Shown: one piece after another, positions 53,060 through 63,289 of the stretch
Layout: each line of letters opens with the position of its first letter
Numbering within the stretch: the first letter of the stretch is position 1
NCBI GenBank assembly: GCA_902786745.1
Contig: CADADR010000002.1
Coordinates: 62,001 to 126,000 of the forward strand
Reading direction: 5' to 3'
DNA: 64,000 nt
Source of the DNA: an uncultured Bacteroidia bacterium
GTDB lineage: Bacteria > Bacteroidota > Bacteroidia > Bacteroidales > F082
Position numbers and translations under genes: made by a program
Notes under the pieces: model-generated
Databases searched by the model: none
What the model was told of the DNA's origin: nothing
Seen by the model: the letters and a program-made list of their open reading frames with translations, nothing else

Positions 53060-56000
53060 TTATTTCTTCAGTTTAATTCTCCCATTTTCCTTAACCGCTA
53101 CGTCTCTTTCCAAAGCTTTTTCTAAGCCTCGAAGCATGGAAAGCATGACATTATCGCCCATCCGTGAGAAATTGAAACATTTCGCCGTCTGTCGCAACAA
53201 GTCCTCTTCAGGCAAAGCTCCTTGCTGTTCCAGCACTTCACATACCGCCACCATTACTTCCTCGGGAGCAATATCCAGAGCTTCTCGATCAGAATAGATT
53301 CGATAAACATTGTACGAATTTGGGTCTTGCTCCTTATTCCAATAGAAAATGTCGCCATCTGCAACGGTGTACGGATAGCCCTGGCTTTTCAAAAGAGCAT
53401 TAAAGTATGAGGCCAGTCTCGAACCAGTTCGAGCGATGCCCACGGCAGCCGTAGTTCGTCTGTACAATACGCCTCGGCTCACAGGAGCCTCAGCTTGTAT
53501 GACGGTGTCGAAGAGACCGCGAAGCATATAGGCACGATATCCCGAAACAATCTCTTCTGGTGTCATTTTCATAGATGATGGCAAATATGCTTGCTGATAC
53601 GGCACGGCATGTGTCGCTTCCGTCTCGGGCTCTGGCTCAAACTCCACATCTTCGTCCTCGGTCATAATTGGCAGCTCAACTATAGGCTCCCTCCAATCCC
53701 AATCACCATTCTTGGCAACATCGATGGCCGAGAGCAATCTCTTCATGGTGAGCTCAGAGTTCTCCCACCATTCCATCGCCCAGACGCGACAAATCCGCCA
53801 CCCAAGTTGCTTCAACACCTCGCAGCGTGTAATCTCTCGGTCACGGGCAGATTTGGCCGTGCTATAGTTATAGCCATCGCAAAGGATGCCAATCAAATAC
53901 TTTCCTTTGTTATCAGGGTCAACCACTCCAATATCGACACGATACCCAGAGGTTCCAATGTTCGTCTTAACCTCGTAACCTTTCTCGCGCAATTTTTCTG
54001 CAACCGTCAAAACCAAATGGTCGTTGGTCGACTTGCTTGTCATTGCTTCGTATGCCAAGGCGAGACGGCCATGAATGGCATATTCCAAGAATGCCTTCAG
54101 GCCGGCAACACCTTCTGCCGAAGTACGGCTAAGATCAATTTGGTCAGGTGTCAGTGTTGAGAACACCTTCATTTCGTAGCGTGCACGCGATACAGCCACG
54201 TTTAAGCGGCGCCATCCACCTTCACGGTTTAAGGGACCAAAGTTCATTGATACCTTACCCGTCTTATCAGGGCCATAGCCAACAGAAAACAGGATGACAT
54301 CACGCTCATCACCTTGGACATTCTCTAGATTCTTGACGAAAATCGGTTCTTCGCTCGACTCCGCCACTTGCTCCAAGTCGGGCTCATGGTCAAACAAGTC
54401 GCCAAGCAAATCCTCGATGAGCGATTGCTGGTTGGTGTTGAAAGTCACCACACCAATACTTTGCTTGGACAATTCAGGATCCGACAGCCGTCTTTTGATT
54501 TCCTCAACGACTGCCACAGCCTCTTCCTTGTTTTGCCTTGAACGACCTTTGTCGTAAACGCCAGGTATATATTGGAAAGCCACCTTTGAAGTCAAATCGT
54601 CGGGCGATGGGAAAGTCAGCAACCTGTTTTCATAGTATTTCATGTTGCTGAAGGCAATCAGGCTTTCATGTTTGCTGCGGTAATGCCATTGCAGGTATTT
54701 CGATGGCATCGAAAGTGCCAGACAGTCGTCAAGGATACTCTCCAAATCCTCTTTGTCGACGTTGTCTTCATCGAAAGCGTTTTTCTCAAAGAAAGTGGTC
54801 GGGGGCAACTGTTTGGGGTCTCCAACGACAATGACGTTCTTTCCTCTGGCAATAGCACCAACCGCCTCACACGTAGGCATCTGGGAAGCCTCGTCAAATA
54901 TGACATAATCGAACTTGGTACCCTTAGCATTGATGTATTGAGCTACTGAAATAGGGCTCATCAACATACATGGACAAATGCGGGTGAGCAAGTCGGGAAT
55001 CTTGTCAAAAAGAGTCCTTAACGAAACACCTCTAGCACCATTTCTAATGTTGCGCTGTAAGATGCCCACTTCGGAATTGCTCGATGCCTCAATTTGGAAA
55101 TTAGGCATATTGGAAGCTAGCTTGGCATACAATTCCTCGCGTGTCAAACGCTCAAAGCGGTCGCAAAGCTTACGGTATTGGTTAATTTTCTCCTCAAACA
55201 TTTGCCCATGGAAACCATTTAGCGACGGCTCGCAGGTCAAGATGTATTCCGCGTAGGTGCGGGCAAAGCACTTTTTGTAATACAAGCCGAGAAGCACACT
55301 GTCGACCTTACCACTTTCCACCTTGTCGACGAGCAACCGCAACGCCTCAAATGGCATACTCCCTACAATCTGATTGTATTTACAAATGTCCTTAAGCTCG
55401 TTCAAATGGTCTAGAACGAAACGAGACCTTTGGACAAACCTTTCAAGATAAGGCTCAACATCGCCAACTATCATCTTTCCACATAACACATTGTCAATAG
55501 CCTCACCTTGCGATGTCAACACAGGAAGCAAACTTCTCAGTTTTACCAAATCGTCTCTATTATCTGCTTTTTCAGTCCAGCCTTCACTATACGATTCGGC
55601 AATTATCTCTGATGTCTTCTTTTGCTTTTCTGAATCCTGTTCTAGCTGGATGATATGGGAGTGCACATTCCGTGTCCGTATAAGTGCCTCTTCCATTGCA
55701 TCCCATTGATGCTCATCTGGATGCCATAACACACCGAAAAGACGCATTCCTTCCTCATTATTTGAGGAAATCCGTCTATTCATCTCTTGGTAGTTGTCCA
55801 CTACATCCAAGATCCCTTTTGAAGACACGCCATGACATACATACTCTCGGTAGGATGACACCAACTCGTTGAAAGCTTCGACGAAACACATAAACTTGGT
55901 ATCATTCAATACATGGAAATTGCTGACATCGCCTCCAATATGCTCTAACAGCGTCTTCTCCATAGAATAAGCATTTTGCTTGTTTTGGGTCATAGCAAGC

Positions 56001-59000
56001 AATTCGCAATGGATGACAGCATGATGTTCAATGGCTTGACGTACAGCCGTCACATCGATGCGACCTTCTTGCCATTCCTTACCAAGGTATTCCTTGCCTA
56101 AGGTTGCTCTCTGATTTACAAATTCTAACTCTTTCTTGTAGTTGCAGAGTTGCATCAACACATCAGGAACCTCAGAGTAACCTACCGCGTTGATAGCGTG
56201 AAGATTCAGTAACTTTGCCACCTTTCTTTTGCCCAACCACTTAGAAATGAAAGACTTCACCGAAGCCTCATTCCATTGTTTCTGTAGGTTGTTGCAATCC
56301 AAGTCGAAGACCGAAGGCCTAAACCGCTTAACAAGATTGTTGTAACAGATGTCGCGTTGTTCCACATGCTCAACCAATCCCAATAACTCAGCCTCGTTTT
56401 CACTTCTTTCAGCCTGAGCCAGCAACTTCGGCACGACCATTTTCAACTCAAGCATTGTCTTGCAAATGGTCTCAAGATGTTCTGATTCTCGCGCTTTCGT
56501 TCCACACGGCATCCCAAGCAAGGCAACAATATCATCCTTGGCTTTTATGCACTTGTCATGCAACTTGGGGACTTCCAAGAAACAATGCGCCAAATTCTGT
56601 CCGTCGGTGTGAGCTGTGCCGTTGTCATAGCCGGACATGAAAGCCTCAACAGCTTCCCAGTCAAGTGTTGATTGTGCAACATCTATGTTGAGCAAGGAAT
56701 TGTCCCACTGAGAACTTATCTCTTCATGCGCTTCATCACGCATTCTGCCCCAGGCAATAAGATTGCGAGCTAATTCAGAATTGGCATCGTATGCTTTCGA
56801 TGACAAGACACCGGGAAGCAGTGTCTCTCCATCGAGAAGGAAGGAAAGCATTTCGCTCAGCGTTGTAAGCCAACTTGGATTATCAACAAGGGAAAGACTC
56901 CATTGCGAACATAACGCCTCAGCAGTTTTCAGGCAGTGGCCAGCGTTATTATTCAACTCTGTCAACAATGTTTGTAGCTGTGTTCGCAACCCAGGCTGGA
57001 AATCGGAATTCTTGCAGGGAAGCAAAGGCGCTTTGGGCACTTCACCAATGATATCACAGATGGCCATATAGTCCTGCACCCAAGCATCGATGGCGTGAAC
57101 CTCGTCTTCGCCGAGCTTATCGATGGCCTCAAAAGTCAGTGCTGGCACCGAACTAAACTCTATCACAGAGCAATAGTCGGAGAAACAATCGTAGAGTGAT
57201 CTTCCAGCAGGATACGTCTTATGGAGTGCCGTCACATATCCGTTCAATTCATTGCGAAGTGCATTTAATTGCGCCGCTTCTTTTTGGAATTGTTGACCAG
57301 TTTTCTTTTTCGTTACTTCAACGGTGTGCCTCAACTGTTCAATAACGGAGCTTTTTTTTGCCTTGTTGGAGTGCAGCTCCAAGCAAAACGGTGCCAAACC
57401 GATGGAATCCAATCTACGCTGAACCACTTGCAAAGCCGCCATCTTCTCGGCAACAAAAAGCACTTTCTTGCCACGATACAACGCATTGGCTATGATATTG
57501 GTGATGGTTTGTGATTTTCCAGTTCCTGGTGGGCCATGCAAAACAAAACTCTTTTCACTCAAAGCAGCAGAAATAGCCTCAACCTGAGAAGAGTCGGCGG
57601 GCATAGGCAAGGCCAAGTCACCAACCGAGAAAGTTTGGTCTAAATCGATACTCTCCTCTTGTATGTCGCTGCCCCAATTGATGGTGCCAGTCACCATGCC
57701 ATTGACAATCTTGTTTTGGCGGAGCACATCAACATTGTAATGGATGTCATTCCACATTAAGAACTTGTTGAACGAGAAACTGCCAATAATAGACAGTTCT
57801 TCAACGTCCCAGCGTGGCTGTTCCATGATGGCCTTACGGATGATGTTAAAGACCTTCACCACGTCGACACCTGAACTATCGGTTGGCAATGTTTCAAGTC
57901 CACTGACATTGATGCCAAACTTTTGTCGCAGCAATTCAAGAAGAGTGATATTGACCGTCGTGTCCTCGCCACGGCTTCTAATGACATAGCCGCGCGTAAT
58001 CGATTTCCTAACGATTTCTATCGGCAACAAAAGAATAGGTGCAAACCTTGGAACGGTGCTGGTCGGAGTCTCATACCATCGCATCAACCCAATTGCCAAA
58101 AACAAGGTGTTGGCTCCGTTTTCCTCAATCGACAACCGTGATTGTCTGTATAAGCGTGTCAGTACCTGATGCAGCTCATCCTCCTTTAGATAGGAATAAA
58201 GCCTTCCATGTCGCATTTCCTGTTTAAGCAAATCTGAAACAGGATCTGCATCGCCTGGTGTCTGATAAAGACCTGCAATCTCCACCAAGTTGGTGAGTTC
58301 GTCAGGACGAGGTAAAACGGTAAACTCCTGCCCATCAGCCAAGGCATCCTCAATCTCATGCAGTTTGAATGACACAATCTGAAGCGTTCTCTTGCTGATT
58401 CGTGTGCTCAAAAGATTGTTCCTTAGGCTCAAATCAAGCAGCCTTCGTTCCCAGATGGTTTGTTTGGTAACATCAGTCTGGTCGGCATCCCAAATTAAGT
58501 CGTCTGCCGAAACCTGAACTGGTCGCTCAGCTTCAACCTCATCTTCATTTACGACAATTTCATAACCCTGATCGCCCATAATGCGCATCGGCAATGGCCG
58601 GATATGCGACATTCTTGCGCGACAAACATCAAGCACCATCTGGAACTTTTCAGGGTTCGACAAAACGGATGTTGCATCCGCGCCTGCTTTGTCAAAAGAA
58701 GTGTAACTGTTGGCAAACAACCGCTTTGTATTGATAAAGGCAAGTTCCTCAATTCCCTTGGCCAGCCGCTTCGATAACAATGAAACGTCATCGCTCGTCA
58801 CATCAACAAAAGTATCGGGAATCAACCAACTGCCTACCATAACCGAACCTTCGGAAAATGCTATCAATACATGTAAGCCTATCGCTTCTAAAAGTGATGC
58901 GAAAAGCAAGGCCAAATCGAGTTCTGTCGCCATCTTCAATGATAGCACCTCATCTGGGAAACGCACCCTTTCGCCCGTTTTGGCGTAATCAACTGAAGAA

Positions 59001-59968
59001 ACAGAATTGATCACGTTCGATTCGGCCAAAGCCTCATAAACCGCAGCCATTTGCAGCTTCGCACGATTAGGGTCTCGCGTCTGATAATCATCGAAAGTAG
59101 CATTGCCTGTCCATTTCTCCAACAATGCTGAAGCTTTGTTGATAATTGGTGGCAAAGCAGGATGACGTGGAAAAACGAAAGAAGCCAAAACCTTTGGCTC
59201 CATAGAAAGTCCGCACCAATAGTCGTATGCATCCAAGTTAACTGGAAGAGCGAAATCAAAAAGCGTGGTTTGCGTCGTACTGATTTGAAACCTCAAATGG
59301 CCCGATATACCATCTGATATGTTTGCCAGGAAGGAGGGCGACACCAAAAGAGGTACAGATGACAAACGCACTTCTTGCAAAGGCTGTAACTCGGCAATGC
59401 TTCCCACCCAAGTTTGCAAGAATTCAGGGTCGGAAGTGATTTCAACTGCGAGATCTTTATACACCTCTGCCGAGGTATTCTTAATAGTCAAAGAGTTGAT
59501 GAGCGGCACGAAGTTCTGCTGCATCGCAAAGTTCACCGAAGGATTCATGTCAATATCCAACGATATTTTACTGCTCCGATACAACGAAGACTTGGACTCC
59601 TTGGCTGGGTCACCAACAAACTGGCCATTCCACTGAGCATCCGTATAATCCGCAACCGTATCCACCCAACCTAAGCCATACGCTATGCTCATGAAAACAT
59701 AAACCACGAGATCCTCTTTGTATGCATGCTTTTGAATGAACCCAGCAAGATAATTGGGCATTTTGTCTTGCCAGTTTTCGTTGGCCACTACTATTGCATA
59801 AAACTTGCTGCAATAGTCTTCAGCTATCATTTCACGAATGACATGCCTTGCCGCTGGCACTTCAGAAAAGCCCTGAAAGTCATTTAAGGCATTGACAAAC
59901 AAATCTTTCTCGATAGCCTCTGCTCCGAGTGAGCCAATTACCAATTTTGCAGCATCATAGAGTTTCAT
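53060..59968 (-). CDS. Giant DUF4011 / SF1 helicase with Vsr-like nuclease and DUF3320 domains (2302 aa)
   Basis: Order of parts: a unique N-terminal region (1-240); a transglutaminase-like segment (about 250-390) whose usual Cys and His positions read ATELDLALLFAS and EGSVMVG, so catalytic residues appear lost; DUF4011 (about 503-650, WERRLLDLSLRNNLLSTRISK); a split COG1112-type SF1 helicase core with Walker A GPPGTGKS at 812-819, a large 800-residue helical insert (about 870-1640), FDEASQMPT at 1691, VGDPKQLPPT at 1715, WHYRS at 1761, VQGDERD at 1884, and NVAVSRAR at 1923; a Vsr/MTES-type endonuclease-like domain (about 1978-2075, GYRVDIGVV, GILCDGYNY, SARDREITRCEVL); and DUF3320 (about 2145-2200). 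DNA or RNA unwinding plus cleavage is expected. Such helicases occur in defence islands. Eleven bases downstream of the phosphatase gene. Confidence 0.88.
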   Translation of the reverse strand: MKLYDAAKLVIGSLGAEAIEKDLFVNALNDFQGFSEVPAARHVIREMIAEDYCSKFYAIVVANENWQDKMPNYLAGFIQKHAYKEDLVVYVFMSIAYGLGWVDTVADYTDAQWNGQFVGDPAKESKSSLYRSSKISLDIDMNPSVNFAMQQNFVPLINSLTIKNTSAEVYKDLAVEITSDPEFLQTWVGSIAELQPLQEVRLSSVPLLVSPSFLANISDGISGHLRFQISTTQTTLFDFALPVNLDAYDYWCGLSMEPKVLASFVFPRHPALPPIINKASALLEKWTGNATFDDYQTRDPNRAKLQMAAVYEALAESNVINSVSSVDYAKTGERVRFPDEVLSLKMATELDLALLFASLLEAIGLHVLIAFSEGSVMVGSWLIPDTFVDVTSDDVSLLSKRLAKGIEELAFINTKRLFANSYTSFDKAGADATSVLSNPEKFQMVLDVCRARMSHIRPLPMRIMGDQGYEIVVNEDEVEAERPVQVSADDLIWDADQTDVTKQTIWERRLLDLSLRNNLLSTRISKRTLQIVSFKLHEIEDALADGQEFTVLPRPDELTNLVEIAGLYQTPGDADPVSDLLKQEMRHGRLYSYLKEDELHQVLTRLYRQSRLSIEENGANTLFLAIGLMRWYETPTSTVPRFAPILLLPIEIVRKSITRGYVIRSRGEDTTVNITLLELLRQKFGINVSGLETLPTDSSGVDVVKVFNIIRKAIMEQPRWDVEELSIIGSFSFNKFLMWNDIHYNVDVLRQNKIVNGMVTGTINWGSDIQEESIDLDQTFSVGDLALPMPADSSQVEAISAALSEKSFVLHGPPGTGKSQTITNIIANALYRGKKVLFVAEKMAALQVVQRRLDSIGLAPFCLELHSNKAKKSSVIEQLRHTVEVTKKKTGQQFQKEAAQLNALRNELNGYVTALHKTYPAGRSLYDCFSDYCSVIEFSSVPALTFEAIDKLGEDEVHAIDAWVQDYMAICDIIGEVPKAPLLPCKNSDFQPGLRTQLQTLLTELNNNAGHCLKTAEALCSQWSLSLVDNPSWLTTLSEMLSFLLDGETLLPGVLSSKAYDANSELARNLIAWGRMRDEAHEEISSQWDNSLLNIDVAQSTLDWEAVEAFMSGYDNGTAHTDGQNLAHCFLEVPKLHDKCIKAKDDIVALLGMPCGTKARESEHLETICKTMLELKMVVPKLLAQAERSENEAELLGLVEHVEQRDICYNNLVKRFRPSVFDLDCNNLQKQWNEASVKSFISKWLGKRKVAKLLNLHAINAVGYSEVPDVLMQLCNYKKELEFVNQRATLGKEYLGKEWQEGRIDVTAVRQAIEHHAVIHCELLAMTQNKQNAYSMEKTLLEHIGGDVSNFHVLNDTKFMCFVEAFNELVSSYREYVCHGVSSKGILDVVDNYQEMNRRISSNNEEGMRLFGVLWHPDEHQWDAMEEALIRTRNVHSHIIQLEQDSEKQKKTSEIIAESYSEGWTEKADNRDDLVKLRSLLPVLTSQGEAIDNVLCGKMIVGDVEPYLERFVQRSRFVLDHLNELKDICKYNQIVGSMPFEALRLLVDKVESGKVDSVLLGLYYKKCFARTYAEYILTCEPSLNGFHGQMFEEKINQYRKLCDRFERLTREELYAKLASNMPNFQIEASSNSEVGILQRNIRNGARGVSLRTLFDKIPDLLTRICPCMLMSPISVAQYINAKGTKFDYVIFDEASQMPTCEAVGAIARGKNVIVVGDPKQLPPTTFFEKNAFDEDNVDKEDLESILDDCLALSMPSKYLQWHYRSKHESLIAFSNMKYYENRLLTFPSPDDLTSKVAFQYIPGVYDKGRSRQNKEEAVAVVEEIKRRLSDPELSKQSIGVVTFNTNQQSLIEDLLGDLFDHEPDLEQVAESSEEPIFVKNLENVQGDERDVILFSVGYGPDKTGKVSMNFGPLNREGGWRRLNVAVSRARYEMKVFSTLTPDQIDLSRTSAEGVAGLKAFLEYAIHGRLALAYEAMTSKSTNDHLVLTVAEKLREKGYEVKTNIGTSGYRVDIGVVDPDNKGKYLIGILCDGYNYSTAKSARDREITRCEVLKQLGWRICRVWAMEWWENSELTMKRLLSAIDVAKNGDWDWREPIVELPIMTEDEDVEFEPEPETEATHAVPYQQAYLPSSMKMTPEEIVSGYRAYMLRGLFDTVIQAEAPVSRGVLYRRTTAAVGIARTGSRLASYFNALLKSQGYPYTVADGDIFYWNKEQDPNSYNVYRIYSDREALDIAPEEVMVAVCEVLEQQGALPEEDLLRQTAKCFNFSRMGDNVMLSMLRGLEKALERDVAVKENGRIKLKK

Positions 59969-59979
59969 GGTCTAATGTT

Positions 59980-61227
59980 TTATTTCTCAACCCAAACCAG
60001 CCTCACCCTAAACGGATGCTCTTCCATCTTCCAAACAAGCACCCGTTCTTTTTCTGCAATGCCCACCTCGTCCTGATAAGGTACAAAGGCATCACCGTGG
60101 TATTCCTTCAGAAGAATATCCATCTTCTTCACTAACTGAAGCTTTTCTGAATAACCTCTATCGATGTCGTTTTGGGCGTAGCGAAGTTCAATTCTGCTCT
60201 TCTCAGTATAACTTCCAGAAAGCTCTAAGCTGCTGCGTCTATCCTTGGCATCCATGATCTTTTTGTTGACGGAAAGAATCTCTGCCTTGGTCATAGCAAT
60301 CTGCCAAAGAATAAACTTGGGCAAAGCTTCCTTCAGCCTGGCCTCGTCATATACGCAAGCAACCGACATGTCATCCTGACTGCCGCGCTTGCTCAACACC
60401 GGCAACGTGTCTTGAATGTCAGCGAAGGTGGCATCATGGCCATTAGTCACCAACGATTTTGCCACTTTCACATAGAAGTTCACCAAATTGGTTTCCTCGC
60501 CAAACGAATCATCCATGCCGTCTGAGCCAAGGAAAACAGCAATAGGGAAGCCTCCGTCACCTTGGTAAGTGTAGCGGAACTCATTTAAGGCATCAGAGTC
60601 GCAAATTGAAGTGGTTTTGTTGAGGAAACAACGGTCGTCCCACAGCACAGGCTCCTTCCATTGGGCATCCTGGTCGAATGAAATCATCTTACCGTCGCCC
60701 AGATGGAATGCAAACCAATACTTCGGCGTACTGACGTAGGCCATCAATGTGCAGCCATAGATTTTCTCCAGCTTGTAGCCCTCTTGAAATTCTTTCCTGT
60801 ATTGCTCTTCAACCTGCGTGTTTTCCTTATCGGTCAAAGGATTCTCTGCGGCATGTTGTTCAATCCTCTGCTGCCATTGTCCTATAATGGAAGCGAACAG
60901 CTGCCGGAAAGCGACATCAATAGGCTTTTCCTTTCGGAAATCCTGACGGTCTATTTCCGTCTGAATGGCCGCTTGTTGGGTGAATGGCTGGCCGACAAAC
61001 AGAGTCTCGTCAATGTTATTGACAAACTCTTTCGCATTGTTCGCGATAATCTCAGTGGCAAACCGTGCTCCAACGTCGCTACGGAAATAGTGCTTGCCTC
61101 CGTGTCCATCACAAACAACAGCAATAGCCAGACCATTCTCGTCGATATGACTGTAGGAATAGTCTTGGCACACCTTATCGGTTGCCTTATGGCTCTCGCC
61201 TTGGCAATGAAAGTCAAAACACTTCAT
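59980..61227 (-). CDS. PP2C-type serine/threonine phosphatase (TerY-P triad)
   Basis: 415 residues from the ATG at 61227; a longer form starting at a TTG at 61248 would overlap the upstream stop. Metal-dependent phosphatase motifs: CQDYSYSH (first Asp), AVVCDGHGG near 36-44, FLGSDGMDDSF, and SQDDMSVACV. All four core acidic positions appear intact. A C-terminal helical region of about 110 residues (MTKAEILSVNKKIMDAKDRR... IELRYAQNDIDRG) is predicted to form a coiled coil and is not part of the basic fold. It likely reverses the action of the kinase encoded two genes upstream. Confidence 0.9.
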   Translation of the reverse strand: MKCFDFHCQGESHKATDKVCQDYSYSHIDENGLAIAVVCDGHGGKHYFRSDVGARFATEIIANNAKEFVNNIDETLFVGQPFTQQAAIQTEIDRQDFRKEKPIDVAFRQLFASIIGQWQQRIEQHAAENPLTDKENTQVEEQYRKEFQEGYKLEKIYGCTLMAYVSTPKYWFAFHLGDGKMISFDQDAQWKEPVLWDDRCFLNKTTSICDSDALNEFRYTYQGDGGFPIAVFLGSDGMDDSFGEETNLVNFYVKVAKSLVTNGHDATFADIQDTLPVLSKRGSQDDMSVACVYDEARLKEALPKFILWQIAMTKAEILSVNKKIMDAKDRRSSLELSGSYTEKSRIELRYAQNDIDRGYSEKLQLVKKMDILLKEYHGDAFVPYQDEVGIAEKERVLVWKMEEHPFRVRLVWVEK

Positions 61228-61238
61228 GGGATATGTTC

Positions 61239-61982
61239 TTAATCCCAATCGTCAGAATATGAGCTGCCGTCAACTTTCGTTGCGACTTCGGCACCGTCAA
61301 TGTTATCCACGGCGTTCTGCACCTCGCTGATAACCTGGTCTTGCTTGGTGGCATCTCCAGCTGCGCTGCTCTTACTACCAATCTGCGACGAGGTGACGGC
61401 CACCACACGGATGATCTGCTTCAACGCATCGATGTTGTGAACCGTGAACACGGCTTCATTGGTGCCTGTGAACTTGGCCAATACTTCTTTGTCGGCATCG
61501 TCACCGATGGCAATGGCAACCTTGATGGCCGACTTAAACCAGTTGTTGGCTTTCAGCTTGGCCAGACCAGCCTCAAAATTATCGGTGGGGGCTCCATCCG
61601 ACAGCAGAATGATAGCAGGGGCAAACGAGCCGCTGGCCGACTGCATGAAGCCCTTGCTGCGCGAAAGCTTGTTTTCCAACTCTTCGCAAGCCGCACCTAA
61701 CGAAGTCAGGCCATTGGCTTGAACATCTTGCCAAACAAACTCGCTGGCCAGTTTTGGTTCATTGTAGAGCCAGTTGCAGCCCGTTGAGAACTCCAGGGCA
61801 GCTACTTTGATTTCAGCATCAGGATTGGTGACAGAAATCTCGTCCAACATGGGCAACACATTGACAACCGCATCATTGACAGCTCCGATTTTACTTCCGG
61901 CCATACTGCCTGAGGTGTCAATCATGAAGAAGAGCGTCATGGTTCTGCGCGGTACACTTACAGTTTCGTCTAATAGTGACAT
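61239..61982 (-). CDS. TerY-like von Willebrand factor A domain protein
   Basis: 247 residues. A single VWA domain with an intact MIDAS site: DTSGSM at 22-27, Thr92 in NGLTSLGAA, and Asp128 in LLSDGAPTD. The N-terminus (VSVPRRTMTLFFMIDTSGSM) is typical of TerY proteins of the tellurite-resistance-type stress modules. The C-terminal 40 residues are low-complexity and acidic (SSQIGSKSSAAGD..., ending SSYSDDWD). Likely a metal-dependent adaptor for protein contacts among kinase, phosphatase and the helicase. It starts 12 bases after the kinase stop. Confidence 0.9.
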   Translation of the reverse strand: MSLLDETVSVPRRTMTLFFMIDTSGSMAGSKIGAVNDAVVNVLPMLDEISVTNPDAEIKVAALEFSTGCNWLYNEPKLASEFVWQDVQANGLTSLGAACEELENKLSRSKGFMQSASGSFAPAIILLSDGAPTDNFEAGLAKLKANNWFKSAIKVAIAIGDDADKEVLAKFTGTNEAVFTVHNIDALKQIIRVVAVTSSQIGSKSSAAGDATKQDQVISEVQNAVDNIDGAEVATKVDGSSYSDDWD

Positions 61983-61994
61983 GATAATGCAGTT

Positions 61995-63266
61995 TTATTG
62001 ATTATTGATAATGATTTCTCCTTTATACTGGGCATTAAACCCTATCTTGATTCCGTGCTTGACGGGCATGAACTCATTCGGCTCAACCGATTTCACTTTG
62101 CCACTTGCGGTCTCGGCTGTCCATTTATCTTTGGTGAGGTTTTGCAATAAAAGCATATTCCTGTCTTGTGGATTCACCGCAACACGCGCATCTGGTGTGT
62201 TGTCAAAGTCCACAAATAGGCGAGTGCCATTCGTCATCAGCAATGTCCTCATTCCTAACTTTAGTTTCCTGCTGACATCCACATTGCGCCCGCAATTCAT
62301 GCATTGTGGGTTCGCCTCATCGATGAAAGTCTCTTCACCACAATGCGGACATATAACTAATCTGTCGCGCAACGAAGCAATCAGCTTCTCCCAATTCTGT
62401 TCAATCATTCGCTTTTGCGGATTCTTCAGCATCTCTGGGCTAAACTCTCTGATAAAAGTCTCACGCAACTCCGCTGGCATGACCGGCCAACGTCTTATCA
62501 CATTCTGATGAATGCCTCTCACTGGCAAATTGGTCTTGTTATTAGGGTCATAAATGAAAACCGCTTCGCTGCCATAGAACTTCTTTTCGTATGCCTCAGT
62601 CATGCAAGGGCAGGCTACCACCTTTGCACCCTCAAACGGATGGTTGGCATAGAAGAGCATGAAGAGAATGACCGACAACGAGAAACGGTCGCTGTACTTG
62701 TCGGGAATGCCACCTGCAACAATCTCAGGAGCCATATAGCGGGCTTTGCCCATGATGCCCGACTTTTCGCCTTGCGGCATTACATTGTCGTTGTCACAAA
62801 TCAGCACATCGCCTGTCATGGGGTCGATGAAGAAATTGCCGTCGTTCAGGTCTTGGTAGCTGTAACCGAACCGGTGCAGCATCATAAAGCCATTGCAGAT
62901 TTTCATTGCTGCAGCCATCATCGCCTGAAACGATTTGAAGCTTTTCTTAGCCAACAGGAAATTGCCAAACTCATAATAGTTTTGAGGGCGTAAGGCCATC
63001 ACATAGCCGAAGCTTCCTTTTTGTCGCTCAGTGATGCGCTCGGGCCAAAGAAAGGCTGAGCTTGGAGCACCATTCATCACATTGCTCGCCAAATTGTTAT
63101 AAAAGCTTTGATCAAGGCTGTTGTGATACCATTTCAATGCTTTGGGTTGGCCATTCATGTCAACCAGATACACAATGCCTTGGCCACCTCGCCCAAGTTC
63201 TTTTTTTATAGTGACATAGCCACCATTGAGGAGGCTTATTTTCTCTCCTGTTCTCAGTTCGCTCAT
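61995..63266 (-). CDS. Serine/threonine protein kinase with zinc ribbon and C-terminal beta domain (TerY-P triad)
   Basis: 423 residues. Kinase domain (about 12-300): glycine loop GRGGQG at 25-30, Lys44 in ALKWY, catalytic loop YQDLNDGN at 137-144 (Asp139, Asn144) in place of HRDLKxxN, the Mg-binding DND at 158-160 in place of DFG, and MAPE at 178. A Cys4 zinc ribbon follows (Cys306, 309, 322, 325 in CPHCG and CMNCG). The tail 339-423 is beta-rich with LLLQNLTKDKWTAET and GIKIGF, reminiscent of an FHA fold but without its signature residues; inference. The kinase sequence belongs to the family found with VWA and PP2C genes in TerY-P triads. First gene of its operon. Confidence 0.9.
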   Translation of the reverse strand: MSELRTGEKISLLNGGYVTIKKELGRGGQGIVYLVDMNGQPKALKWYHNSLDQSFYNNLASNVMNGAPSSAFLWPERITERQKGSFGYVMALRPQNYYEFGNFLLAKKSFKSFQAMMAAAMKICNGFMMLHRFGYSYQDLNDGNFFIDPMTGDVLICDNDNVMPQGEKSGIMGKARYMAPEIVAGGIPDKYSDRFSLSVILFMLFYANHPFEGAKVVACPCMTEAYEKKFYGSEAVFIYDPNNKTNLPVRGIHQNVIRRWPVMPAELRETFIREFSPEMLKNPQKRMIEQNWEKLIASLRDRLVICPHCGEETFIDEANPQCMNCGRNVDVSRKLKLGMRTLLMTNGTRLFVDFDNTPDARVAVNPQDRNMLLLQNLTKDKWTAETASGKVKSVEPNEFMPVKHGIKIGFNAQYKGEIIINNQ

Positions 63267-63289
63267 TTTTTCATTTTTGTTAGTGACCG

